DNA of 64,000 nucleotides from Vampirovibrionales bacterium. GTDB lineage: Bacteria; Cyanobacteriota; Vampirovibrionia; Vampirovibrionales; Vampirovibrionaceae. Location: positions 9,732 through 73,731 of the forward strand of contig JADJRF010000002.1 in the NCBI GenBank assembly GCA_016712355.1. Reading direction: 5' to 3'. Shown here one piece after another: positions 11,081-17,752 of this stretch. The position numbers and the translations under genes are program-made. The notes beneath the pieces are model-generated. The model was not told the origin of the DNA, searched no databases, and saw nothing but the letters and a program-made list of their open reading frames with translations. Each line of letters starts with the position of its first letter. The first letter of the stretch is position 1.

Positions 11081-11965
11081 CTATGCGCCGGCAGCGATCT
11101 TGCGCTGGATGGCGGTTTCCCACTGTGCACGAGCCTGGCGCTGCGCCTCTGGACCGCTCTTGCCTTTGATGCGGCTTTGGAAGTCCCCGTCGGCAATCAG
11201 CCGGTCAACCTCGGATGCCGCACTTGCTGCGCCAGCACCCCCGCCAGGAGTCGCGCCGTCCTCCGACGTGTCGCGCCCGATCGCCGCGAACATCTTCCGG
11301 AACGTCGGGTCGGCGTCGAAGCCGTACTGCTTCAGCCAGTCGCGGAACTCATCGCCGCCATACTTCGACACGGCGCGATCGGCCAGAGCGGTGCGGGTGT
11401 CGTATTCCGGCCCCCACTCGCGCCGCAACGTCGCCTCGCCATCTTGCGCGCGCTTTGCCATCTCGGCTTCGTGGTTGCGCATCGCCTCGACGTTGGCCCG
11501 ATGCAATTCTTCATTCAGCGTCTGCACCGCCGCCGGCGCGAGCCCGAGCTTATGAAAGACGGGAAGCCGCGCCTTGATCAGGTTTTCGTCGTACGGGTAA
11601 TCGTCGGGCAGGTCCGCCGGCTTCTCCAGCTTGTAGCCGTCGGGCGTCTCGGGGCGGCCAAGCGCCGCATAAATCTTGTCGAAAGCGCCTGGCGCCTTGG
11701 GATCATCCGGCAATCTGACGATCTTTTCTGCCGGCGTATGCAGCAGCTTCTCGGCGTTGATGTACGAGCGCGCGACGTGCGGCAGCGCTTCAGCAGGATC
11801 GCCGAGCTTGTCCCATCCTTTTGCGGTTGCAGCGATCTTCAAATCATCCGGCCACGCCCATGCCTGCGCAGCGGGTGCTGGCGCTTCGGTGGTGACCGGT
11901 GGCGGCGGCGCGTCGGTTGTCGCAACTGGTGCGGCCGAAGTAATCTCAGTCAAAGAACTCTCCAT
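11081..11965 (-). CDS. Scaffolding protein
   Basis: The product is 294 residues: a Pro/Ala-rich flexible N-terminus (residues 1-35), then charged, helical sequence (residues 120-200, ALNEELHRANVEAMRNHEAEMAKRAQ-type coil), and a basic C-terminal helix. Composition and position between portal and capsid fit podovirus scaffold/assembly proteins that direct procapsid formation. Start ATG 11965 overlaps the end of the upstream small gene. The two versions differ by a block of substitutions around residues 74-105 (LHTPAEKIVRL versus LGAPKDKLLRL). Confidence 0.7.
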   Translation of the reverse strand: MESSLTEITSAAPVATTDAPPPPVTTEAPAPAAQAWAWPDDLKIAATAKGWDKLGDPAEALPHVARSYINAEKLLHTPAEKIVRLPDDPKAPGAFDKIYAALGRPETPDGYKLEKPADLPDDYPYDENLIKARLPVFHKLGLAPAAVQTLNEELHRANVEAMRNHEAEMAKRAQDGEATLRREWGPEYDTRTALADRAVSKYGGDEFRDWLKQYGFDADPTFRKMFAAIGRDTSEDGATPGGGAGAASAASEVDRLIADGDFQSRIKGKSGPEAQRQARAQWETAIQRKIAAGA

Positions 11966-12206
11966 CTTTCACGTGGCCGTAGACGATTTGCTGCACTTGA
12001 TCGTTGTCAAGCGCCATTTGTTCGGTGATCCACAATATCACGCTGCGCTGCCCTTCGCGATATGCACTCTCGTGCGTGTCCCCGGCGCAATAGGTGGACC
12101 CGATTGCACGAAAGCGCGCCGCCAGATCAGCCAGCACCCACTTACCGGAGCCATCGGCAAATGCGCCCCGGTAGATCGAGGCGCGGCGCCGGAGCCTACC
12201 CAGCAT
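11946..12206 (-). CDS. Small head-operon protein between portal and scaffold
   Basis: The product is 86 residues from ATG 12206, which overlaps the portal stop, so I prefer it to an upstream Met. It ends within the scaffold start region (20-base overlap). It contains ALDNDQVQQIVYGHVKDGEFFD at the C-terminus and a basic N-terminus. Similar-sized proteins next to the portal exist in BPP-1-like phages (Bbp19-type, recalled and unverified). Identical in both versions. Confidence 0.6.
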   Translation of the reverse strand: MLGRLRRRASIYRGAFADGSGKWVLADLAARFRAIGSTYCAGDTHESAYREGQRSVILWITEQMALDNDQVQQIVYGHVKDGEFFD

Positions 12207-13794
12207 AGGTGCTCTCCGCGTCCGCGGCCAACTTGGCAACGGTGGCGCCGGTTATTGCGGTCTGCCCCAGCGCAGCCATCTGCTGCTGCTTGGCCTCGGC
12301 CTCGCGCATCGCCTGCACACGCTCACGCGATGCCAGCACCTTGAGCGGCGCCCCGAACGCCTTGGCTAGCTCGCGGATCGTCTCTTCGCTATCGACCACG
12401 GCAGCGGCGCGCGGATCGAACTGCGCCACAAGCGCTGCGCCTTCCAGCGTGCGCTGAATGGATTCCGCAACCGCCAACTCCTTGCCCTGTGAGATGACAG
12501 AGCGGAACTCAACGTCGTAATCTGCGAATGATCCCTCTTGCGGCGGCTCGATAACGCCCGCGCGGATCAGCAGCCCGAAGAACCGCTTGCCGGCCGGCTC
12601 GGCCATCTCTTGCTCGAGCCGCCCCACCGGTGCGCCCATGCGCCGCGCCATCTGCTGCCGGCGCCCGATCCATTCGGTTGCCGTCATGTTCGGCGACTCG
12701 GGCGGCTGAAGCAAAAAGTAGAAATATGCCTCGCGGATCGCGTTGCGCCGATCGTGCTCGTACTCAAGCAGGAACGGCAAGCCTTCCGCCGACGGCCACT
12801 TCCGCACCTCGGCATTCGCCGCCGCGACGTTGGTAGAGTAGCTGTGCACCGCGCCTGGCCGGCGCGCTTGGCTCAGTCCGCGGCGGAACATGCCATCGGG
12901 CACGTAGACCTCGGGCTCCGCGGTGTACTGTCCGGCCTTGAGATTGGTTCGGCCCATCGCGTTGACGCGGATCACCTCGTCGAGCACGGTCATTCCAGGC
13001 GACCAGCCATAGGCCGAGCAGCCCGAGCGATCCCAACGCGGCACGACAAAGGGGAACTCGATAAACCCGCCCTCGTCAAGCAGATGCTTAGTGTCTTCCT
13101 CGATGTAGACGCTGGCCCAAGGCATGCGCGTCCGCGATGCGCCTGGCACCTCCCAGCGCGGGTGCACCGAATGCAGGATCGTCACCTTCTCGCCGGGATA
13201 CTTTTCCAGCCGCTGCCGCACCCGTGGCGACGCGCGATCGCCCCACGTTTCGACCACCTGGCGGACGGTCATCGGGTAGCGCCGCATGCGGGTATCAACT
13301 ATGCCGTACGCGTTTTCGCCGATGACGATTTCCGACGCCGGCTCGTATTTGCAGATTAGATGTTTGCCGGGGACATCGCTGATGAACATGCATCCATGGC
13401 CGAGCCCGGCAGTGGAGCGCAACACCGATTGCCGCGCCGTCGTCCAACCCGAGCGCGGATGATCAATCGCGGCGTTGAGGTTATGCGTCGCGTACGCCGC
13501 CCACTCAGCAGCATAGCCGCCCATCTCCATAGCGCGATCGTCACGCGGCACGACTTCGAACGGGTCGCGCCGAAACAGCATCTCATCGAGGCCGGCGACG
13601 AGGTTGTCCAGCACCTCACGGCCGGTGTCGTCAACAGTCGGCGACGTCGGCGGACCGTCTGGATTGACGCCCCAATTTTCCGCCTCCTGCGGAAAGAAGT
13701 AGCGCACGAGCTTGCGCCACTTGTCCTCGCGCGCCGATCGCTCGGATAGCAGTTCTGACCACCGCTGAATGATGCTGTTGGCGGTGTCTGTCAT
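12196..13794 (-). CDS. Portal (head-tail connector) protein
   Basis: The product is 532 residues, opening MTDTANSIIQRWSELLSERS with ARRDKWRKLVRYFFP-type sequence characteristic of T7-like head-tail connector proteins. It forms the dodecameric DNA portal at one capsid vertex and docks the terminase. The C-terminus is a Gln/Ala-rich helix. Start ATG 13794 overlaps the preceding stop (ATGA). A cluster of mostly silent differences from the second version lies at 12680-13150. Confidence 0.85.
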   Translation of the reverse strand: MTDTANSIIQRWSELLSERSAREDKWRKLVRYFFPQEAENWGVNPDGPPTSPTVDDTGREVLDNLVAGLDEMLFRRDPFEVVPRDDRAMEMGGYAAEWAAYATHNLNAAIDHPRSGWTTARQSVLRSTAGLGHGCMFISDVPGKHLICKYEPASEIVIGENAYGIVDTRMRRYPMTVRQVVETWGDRASPRVRQRLEKYPGEKVTILHSVHPRWEVPGASRTRMPWASVYIEEDTKHLLDEGGFIEFPFVVPRWDRSGCSAYGWSPGMTVLDEVIRVNAMGRTNLKAGQYTAEPEVYVPDGMFRRGLSQARRPGAVHSYSTNVAAANAEVRKWPSAEGLPFLLEYEHDRRNAIREAYFYFLLQPPESPNMTATEWIGRRQQMARRMGAPVGRLEQEMAEPAGKRFFGLLIRAGVIEPPQEGSFADYDVEFRSVISQGKELAVAESIQRTLEGAALVAQFDPRAAAVVDSEETIRELAKAFGAPLKVLASRERVQAMREAEAKQQQMAALGQTAITGATVAKLAADAESTYAG

Positions 13795-13988
13795 TGGCCG
13801 AGCAGCACCTTTGGGGCGGTCGGAGCCGGGTTGACGAGCCCGAAGCCACCGGTGACCAGCGTGCTCGAGCGCCCGGCCGCCAGGCGGTTGCGCTTCTCCT
13901 CGAGGCGCCGCGCCTCGTTCGCCGCAGTGTCGTCAACAACCGGGACGGGCGGCGGTGCCTTCGGTGCCTTCGGTGTCCCGCCCATCAT
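13791..13988 (-). CDS. Small Pro-rich protein between terminase and portal
   Basis: The product is 65 residues from ATG 13988, chosen because it overlaps the terminase stop as TGATG; a longer frame exists upstream. It has a Pro/Lys-rich N-terminus (PKAPKAPPPVPVV), a short charged helix (NEARRLEEKRNRLAAG) and a Gly/Pro tail. It ends overlapping the portal start. Small proteins at this place are common in podovirus head operons; role unknown. Confidence 0.6.
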   Translation of the reverse strand: MMGGTPKAPKAPPPVPVVDDTAANEARRLEEKRNRLAAGRSSTLVTGGFGLVNPAPTAPKVLLGQ

Positions 13989-15358
13989 CAATGCTCCATC
14001 ATGTTCCACGGCCGGCGCGTGCCCGGCCACTCGTCAACAGCCGCCGTGATCGGCCGGTGCATGGCGCCAATTCGGAACGCGTCGCATCCGTGCGAGGACC
14101 AATCGTGGTGCGGAACGTCCTGATATGTCTGCCGCTTCTCGTCGTACTCACGGTGGTACTGGCGCAGCGCTGCAATGCCGCGCTTGCACCGCTCGGCATC
14201 GAACCAGCACCGCGGCAGCATCCGACGCACCTGGTCGATACCGTCGGCGCGGTATCCCTTCTCCGAGAGCGGGATCGTAGATTGGATTGTAGGCTGCACG
14301 CCCAGGCCAACGAGCGTGGCGGCGCGCGTTTCGCCGACGCTGATGTCCCGGCTGCGGGTGTCGTGCGGCATCACGTGCTCGCCGTAGAGATACCCGCACT
14401 CGGCGGCGCGTTCTTTCAGCATCTTGGCGTAAAACGGCAGGCCCTCGCCGCTCGCCTCGAAATAGTCGATGAGATGCACGGCAGCGCCGACGCGCTGTAC
14501 GAACCAGATCGCGGTCGCATCGCTGATACCCAAATCCCACCACGTCTCGACCAGCTTTGCGGGGTCGTGCGGGACTTTGGTGATGCGGCCCTCGTCTTGA
14601 GCACGCGTCATCAGCCGGCCGTAGTATGCCCCCGGCATCGCGGCGGTAAAGTCGCAGAGGTATTCCTGCCTAAAGCGAGCATCGCCTTCCTCGTCGCCGA
14701 ACAGGTCTATCAGTTCGCGGCGCTCACGCTCGAGCGTAACGTCCGAAAACACGCCCGTCTTGGTGGCAGGCAGAATTTCGCAGTACCAATCAGGATCGTT
14801 GCGCGCCGCATCGAACATCGAGGCCGCATGATTGAGGCCGCGCGGGGTGGTAATGAACAACGCCCAGCCGTCGTTTTCGGCCAGGATCGGGCGCAGGAAA
14901 GCCCAGCTTTGCGGATCAGCCAGCGCCCATTCCGAATAGACGATGCCGATTGGCGTGCTGCCGACGAGCGAATCGTAATTATCCGAGCCGATCAGTTGCC
15001 AGGTCGAGCCGCACTCGAAGTCGATCATCATCTCTTGATCGCGCGTGCGACTGCGGATCGCCGGCGGAAAGGCCTCGTCGATGCGGCGCAAGCCAGTGTG
15101 CGGGTTGATCGCGTGCCAAATGGCCTTGCGTGCCTGCGCCGCTTCGGGAAGCATGTGCCAGTAATTCCCGATGCGATTGTGAGCCGCTACGGCGGTCCAG
15201 TGCATGGCGATCGCGTCTTTTCCGCTGCGGCGGTGCCACACTGGGATCGCGCGCTTACAGCCTGCCTCCATAGCTGCCCATAGCGGCCATTGGTACCGCC
15301 GCAATTCGAAGTTGTGCGGGAGGACGACCGGATCAGGCCGTCGCAGCGCCATCGCCAT
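13988..15358 (-). CDS. Terminase large subunit, intein-free allele
   Basis: The product is 456 residues. The ATPase domain has a Walker A-like WHRRSGKD at 41-48, Walker B IGIVYSEW with Glu143, and the coupling motif TTPRG at 170-174. The RNase H-like nuclease has Asp275 (WWDLGISDA) and a final Asp426 in SHGCDAFRIG. It cuts and pumps DNA into the procapsid. It starts 26 bases inside the small-subunit gene. Residues Gly424-Cys425 are uninterrupted here, whereas the second version carries an intein at exactly this junction, so this is the empty allele. Silent differences from the second version cluster at 14092-14610. Confidence 0.92.
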   Translation of the reverse strand: MAMALRRPDPVVLPHNFELRRYQWPLWAAMEAGCKRAIPVWHRRSGKDAIAMHWTAVAAHNRIGNYWHMLPEAAQARKAIWHAINPHTGLRRIDEAFPPAIRSRTRDQEMMIDFECGSTWQLIGSDNYDSLVGSTPIGIVYSEWALADPQSWAFLRPILAENDGWALFITTPRGLNHAASMFDAARNDPDWYCEILPATKTGVFSDVTLERERRELIDLFGDEEGDARFRQEYLCDFTAAMPGAYYGRLMTRAQDEGRITKVPHDPAKLVETWWDLGISDATAIWFVQRVGAAVHLIDYFEASGEGLPFYAKMLKERAAECGYLYGEHVMPHDTRSRDISVGETRAATLVGLGVQPTIQSTIPLSEKGYRADGIDQVRRMLPRCWFDAERCKRGIAALRQYHREYDEKRQTYQDVPHHDWSSHGCDAFRIGAMHRPITAAVDEWPGTRRPWNMMEH

Positions 15359-15809
15359 CTGTGCCCTCGGGCGGCTTGAACATGTGGCGAATGACCACCT
15401 CGGCCTTCAGCGGCTCGCCATTCTCGCCGGTCAGCGCAACGCGCTCCCGGTACTTGTTTGGATCGGCAGCCTTGAGCAGAAAGATCAGCATCGTGTCTGA
15501 ATATTCGCGGATCAGGCCGACCTCGGCTCCCATCTGATACACTGGCTTGTCAACGCCGTCGTGAGCACGCCGGTACCCTTCGTCCTCCAGATTCCAGCAC
15601 GCCACCTTGAGCGCTTCGGCCCAGGCGCTCGCAAAGTCTGCATGCTCGTGCCGCCAGTAGAGCGCCGTGCGGCGGCTGATGTTTGCCGCGATGCACGCGT
15701 CCTTGACTTTGCCGGTTTCTGCGAGCGCCTCGGCAAACTTCTCAATTACCTCTGGCGTGCAGCCGTGCTCTCGATCTGCGTAAGCCGGCGAAGGCGATAC
15801 AGTGTTCAC
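15333..15809 (-). CDS. Terminase small subunit
   Basis: The product is 158 residues from GTG 15809, whose GTGA overlaps the preceding stop. It contains a helix-turn-helix at about 30-55 (GKVKDACIAANISRRTALYW), then a helical oligomerisation region and a C-terminal tail (FKPPEGTDGDGAATA). This is the DNA-recognition subunit that selects the packaging site and recruits the large subunit, whose gene overlaps it by 26 bases. The N-terminal residues differ between versions (NTVSPSPAYADREHG versus STSISPAYADRENG). Confidence 0.8.
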   Translation of the reverse strand: MNTVSPSPAYADREHGCTPEVIEKFAEALAETGKVKDACIAANISRRTALYWRHEHADFASAWAEALKVACWNLEDEGYRRAHDGVDKPVYQMGAEVGLIREYSDTMLIFLLKAADPNKYRERVALTGENGEPLKAEVVIRHMFKPPEGTDGDGAATA

Positions 15810-16117
15810 GCCACCCTCCTGGCGCCGATGCGGTGCCGCTTGCGGATAATCGAGATAGTGCTGCGCCCGAGCTCAGCCGCCATCTCCTCGTCAGTGAGGC
15901 CGGTCGCCGCCATCGTGCGGAGCAAATCCACCTCGGCCAGAGACCACCGCCGCAGCGACCCGGCCAGGATGCCGCGTTCTCGCATCCTGGCGATTCTGTG
16001 CTCTACCACTCGCGGGGAAATATCCAGCACATGCGCAATCTCAGTCATCGTCAGCCCGACCACCCACAAGGCAGATACACCGGCATCATGATAACTGATG
16101 GATTGCGCATTTGTCAC
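15806..16117 (-). CDS. Two-HTH regulator, second half GcrA-like
   Basis: The product is 103 residues from GTG 16117. Residues 15-50 form one helix-turn-helix (LTMTEIAHVLDISPRVVEHR). Residues 57-100 (WSLAEVDLLRTMAATGLTDE...ISIIRKRHRIG) resemble the N-terminal DNA-binding part of GcrA/SANT-type proteins, common in alphaproteobacteria and their phages. It is the first gene before the terminase genes and could control late expression. The GTG lies inside a promoter-like motif at 16112-16132 that recurs upstream of the tail spike, so the downstream ATG at 16048 is an alternative start, although it would cut the first HTH. Confidence 0.6.
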   Translation of the reverse strand: MTNAQSISYHDAGVSALWVVGLTMTEIAHVLDISPRVVEHRIARMRERGILAGSLRRWSLAEVDLLRTMAATGLTDEEMAAELGRSTISIIRKRHRIGARRVA

Positions 16118-16132
16118 GGGGTTTGGTCTACC
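16112..16132 (-). promoter_or_regulatory. Shared 21-bp module with GTGACA -35-like end
   Basis: Minus strand: GGTAGACCAAACCCC followed by GTGACA, then 18 bases, then TATCAT (16093-16088), a good sigma70-like -10. The same module with one mismatch lies at 42202-42222 upstream of the tail spike operon. Its TAG is the stop codon of the preceding HTH gene. It could be a late promoter with an activator box, or an operator. Confidence 0.45.
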
Positions 16133-16391
16133 GGCTGTGCTGCATGGCCCGCAGCATGTCCCGCGCCTTGCCGAGCTGATCAAGCGGCAGAGAGCGACAG
16201 ATCTCCTCGATCTCGTCCTGCCACCTGATCCGCATCACCGCGGCACTGAGACGGTCCTCCGCCCCGGCCGGAGGGGCAGTCTCCCAGCGGTACAGCGTGG
16301 CGCGGTCGACGTGGAGCGCAGCGGCAATCGCGGCTCTGGTCAAGCCGCTCTGCGTCAGACGGGCCAGCGCCTCGGCAAAGGCGGTGGTCAT
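16128..16391 (-). CDS. HTH DNA-binding protein (small Cro/MerR-type regulator)
   Basis: The product is 87 residues. The HTH is SGLTRAAIAAALHVDRATLYRWE at residues 13-37, followed by a helical tail. A strong SD (GGAAAGGAG) precedes ATG 16391, which also overlaps the upstream stop as ATGA. It is the second of a run of small regulatory genes ahead of the packaging genes, so a transcription-control role is likely. Intact here; the second version carries a one-base deletion. Confidence 0.65.
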   Translation of the reverse strand: MTTAFAEALARLTQSGLTRAAIAAALHVDRATLYRWETAPPAGAEDRLSAAVMRIRWQDEIEEICRSLPLDQLGKARDMLRAMQHSR

Positions 16392-16705
16392 GGCTTGCTC
16401 CTTTCCAGCAGGACCTTGACCAGCGCATCAGCTTCGGCGACGACATCCGGCGTGGCGTAACTAAGGTCGCAGAAGCCGCTCACCGAATAGCCAAGCAGCT
16501 GCGCGATCTGCATCTGATCTTCGGCCGGAAAGTCCATGCGCGCCAGCTCGTTTAGATCTAGCTGACCGGTGCTGAACAGATGATCGACGATCTTGTTCCG
16601 GCGAAATCTGGCGACGCCGTGCTTGTCAATCTCGATCGGCTGCATCGGGTGTTTCACGGCGCGTGCTCCTTTGGTTGGCCGGGCGATGATCTCGGCGCGG
16701 GTCAT
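16388..16705 (-). CDS. Conserved phage hypothetical protein
   Basis: The product is 105 residues from ATG 16705, which overlaps the preceding stop (ATGA). An open frame continues upstream only because the GC-rich minisatellite lacks stops. The segment VARFRRNKIVDHLFSTGQLD and AQLLGYSVSGFCDLSYA is a pattern I recall from many phage early proteins of unknown function. It is mostly helical, without catalytic motifs. Confidence 0.6.
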   Translation of the reverse strand: MTRAEIIARPTKGARAVKHPMQPIEIDKHGVARFRRNKIVDHLFSTGQLDLNELARMDFPAEDQMQIAQLLGYSVSGFCDLSYATPDVVAEADALVKVLLERSKP

Positions 16706-17181
16706 GCCGACACCTCGTGCGCCATCAAACGGTCGCGGAACATGCGGGCTCGCGCATCCCCCGCCGCAGCCCCCCATCCCGCCGCAGCCCCCACCCGCGC
16801 CCCCGCCGCAGCCCACGCCGCAGCCCTCGCCGCAGCCCACGCCGCAGCCCACGCCGCACGCAACTCATCGTCTGTCGCGTTACCGTCTGCATGTCGGCGC
16901 GCGACATCAATTGCGTTGCGGCTCCGATCGTCCGTCATCAGGTGGCGCACCGCGTCGGCGAAATCGCACGCCAGGTGCCGAGAGAACGAGTCTGCCGGCT
17001 CGATCGTTGCGCGAAGACACCACAGCGCGTCCTCAAGTCCGTTGCTGTCGAGCACGGCGGTTAGCGGGACCGGCTTATTGGCGCCGTGCTTGCGGACGCC
17101 ACCAAGCGATTTAGCAAGCTTGGCGTAGCCCTCTTTGCAGGCTTCGTGCTCGCGCAATAATTCAAACGTTGTGTGCAGCAT
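16702..17181 (-). CDS. Early phage protein with Ala-rich repeat tail
   Basis: The product is 159 residues. The first 100 (FELLREHEACKEGYAKLAKS, DSNGLEDALWCLRA) form a family often seen in phages, of unknown function. The end consists of degenerate Ala-rich tetrapeptides (AAWA, AAR, AAG) encoded by a 12-bp minisatellite at 16763-16852. The tail is twice as long in the second version, still in frame. ATG 17181 follows a promoter-operator region; SD-like gggagatgatg is upstream. Confidence 0.65.
   Translation of the reverse strand: MLHTTFELLREHEACKEGYAKLAKSLGGVRKHGANKPVPLTAVLDSNGLEDALWCLRATIEPADSFSRHLACDFADAVRHLMTDDRSRNAIDVARRHADGNATDDELRAAWAAAWAAARAAAWAAAGARVGAAAGWGAAAGDARARMFRDRLMAHEVSA
16763..16852. 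repeat. 12-bp minisatellite, short allele (90 bp)
   Basis: Degenerate repeats of gccgcagcccac/tc/cc, partly interrupted (catccc and acccgcgcc segments). Four clean units occupy 16805-16852. It encodes the Ala-rich tail of the overlying gene. The second version has 15 clean units over 180 bp, so the locus is length-polymorphic by exact multiples of the codon. Confidence 0.9.
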
Positions 17182-17208
17182 GTCATCATCTCCCGTTCCG
17201 ATAGAGAG

Positions 17209-17251
17209 ATACTACCAGATTGCGCGGCACATGCAACAGAAAAATGTTGCA
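17209..17251 (-). promoter_or_regulatory. Promoter with palindromic operator upstream of the regulatory/late genes
   Basis: Minus strand -35-like TTGCAT (17236-17231), 16 bases, then -10 TAGTAT (17214-17209). A perfect inverted repeat tgcaaca-gaaaaa-tgttgca spans 17232-17251 and overlaps the -35. The half site tgttgc also occurs in the two immunity operators at 25960 and 26054, suggesting control by the same or a related repressor. Conserved at 62618-62637. Confidence 0.5.
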
Positions 17252-17331
17252 TCGCGCGATTATTTTATGCCGCGCCGGGGCGGATGCCGCCGCTGGTCTA
17301 CCATCGGCGGCCGGCTTTTAGTGTCTCGCAA

Positions 17332-17541
17332 TCACCCTTCCTTGTTGTCCGCCGAGCACGGGGGTTCTTCTTCCGCCTCGTCCTCCCTTCGCCGCAGTTC
17401 GGCATTCTGCCGCTCGATCGCCTGGATGACATCAACCGTCTGCTGAAAGCGCTTTGCGAGATAGTCAAGCGTCCTAGCCTGGGCCCGGATGTCGAGGGCG
17501 GCGAAGGCGGTTAGGATGGTGAGTTCGGGATCGTTGGTCAT
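17332..17541 (-). CDS. Small coiled-coil hypothetical protein
   Basis: The product is 69 residues from ATG 17541, behind a good SD (aaaggag). The middle is a likely coiled coil (LDYLAKRFQQTVDVIQAIER through AELRRREDEAEEE), and the C-terminus is acidic. It stands alone between the inverted-repeat region and the 17.2-kb promoter. No family recognised. Confidence 0.55.
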   Translation of the reverse strand: MTNDPELTILTAFAALDIRAQARTLDYLAKRFQQTVDVIQAIERQNAELRRREDEAEEEPPCSADNKEG

Positions 17542-17598
17542 GATGTCGTGCTCCTTTCTGTTGCGCCGTTTGAACGAGCCTCCATAGGGATGGACCCA

Positions 17599-17750
17599 CC
17601 CCTCAAAAGAGGGGCCGTCCCCAATGAGAGCCCCAATAAAGGGGGCTCATTGGGGCGTGCCCCATTGATGGGTTTATCCCTAGGCCAATTTCATTGGGGC
17701 AAACCCCAATCCGCCCCAATGAAAGCGGAATGAAAAAATCCATTGGGGCG
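17599..17750. repeat. Nested inverted repeats with core CCCCAAT/ATTGGGG, candidate origin or operator array
   Basis: Eight copies of the core in alternating orientation (near 17619, 17631, 17648, 17660 as CCCCATT, 17692, 17704, 17714 and 17741) form several hairpins: GAGCCCC...GGGGCTC at 17627-17648, ATTGGGGcaaaCCCCAAT at 17693-17710, and GCCCCAATG...CATTGGGGC at 17712-17749 with a T run on the minus strand. A separate CCCCTCaaaaGAGGGG hairpin is at 17599-17614. The array lies directly downstream of the replicative helicase gene. Iterons, a terminator or an operator array are all possible. Confidence 0.6.
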
Positions 17751-17752
17751 CC

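Noticed and set aside
13955..15283. Long plus-strand open frame opposite the terminase gene (and similar ones at 1449-2414, 45938-47155, 46926-48566)
   Set aside because: Each is an antisense shadow of a conserved minus-strand gene; GC-rich codon bias removes stops on the other strand. No start signals, and the translation has Arg/Pro-rich low complexity.
16388..16852. Gly/Cys-rich N-terminal extension (repeats of GCG) of the conserved hypothetical
   Set aside because: It is the minisatellite read in another frame. ATG 16705 is coupled to the upstream stop and is the sensible start.
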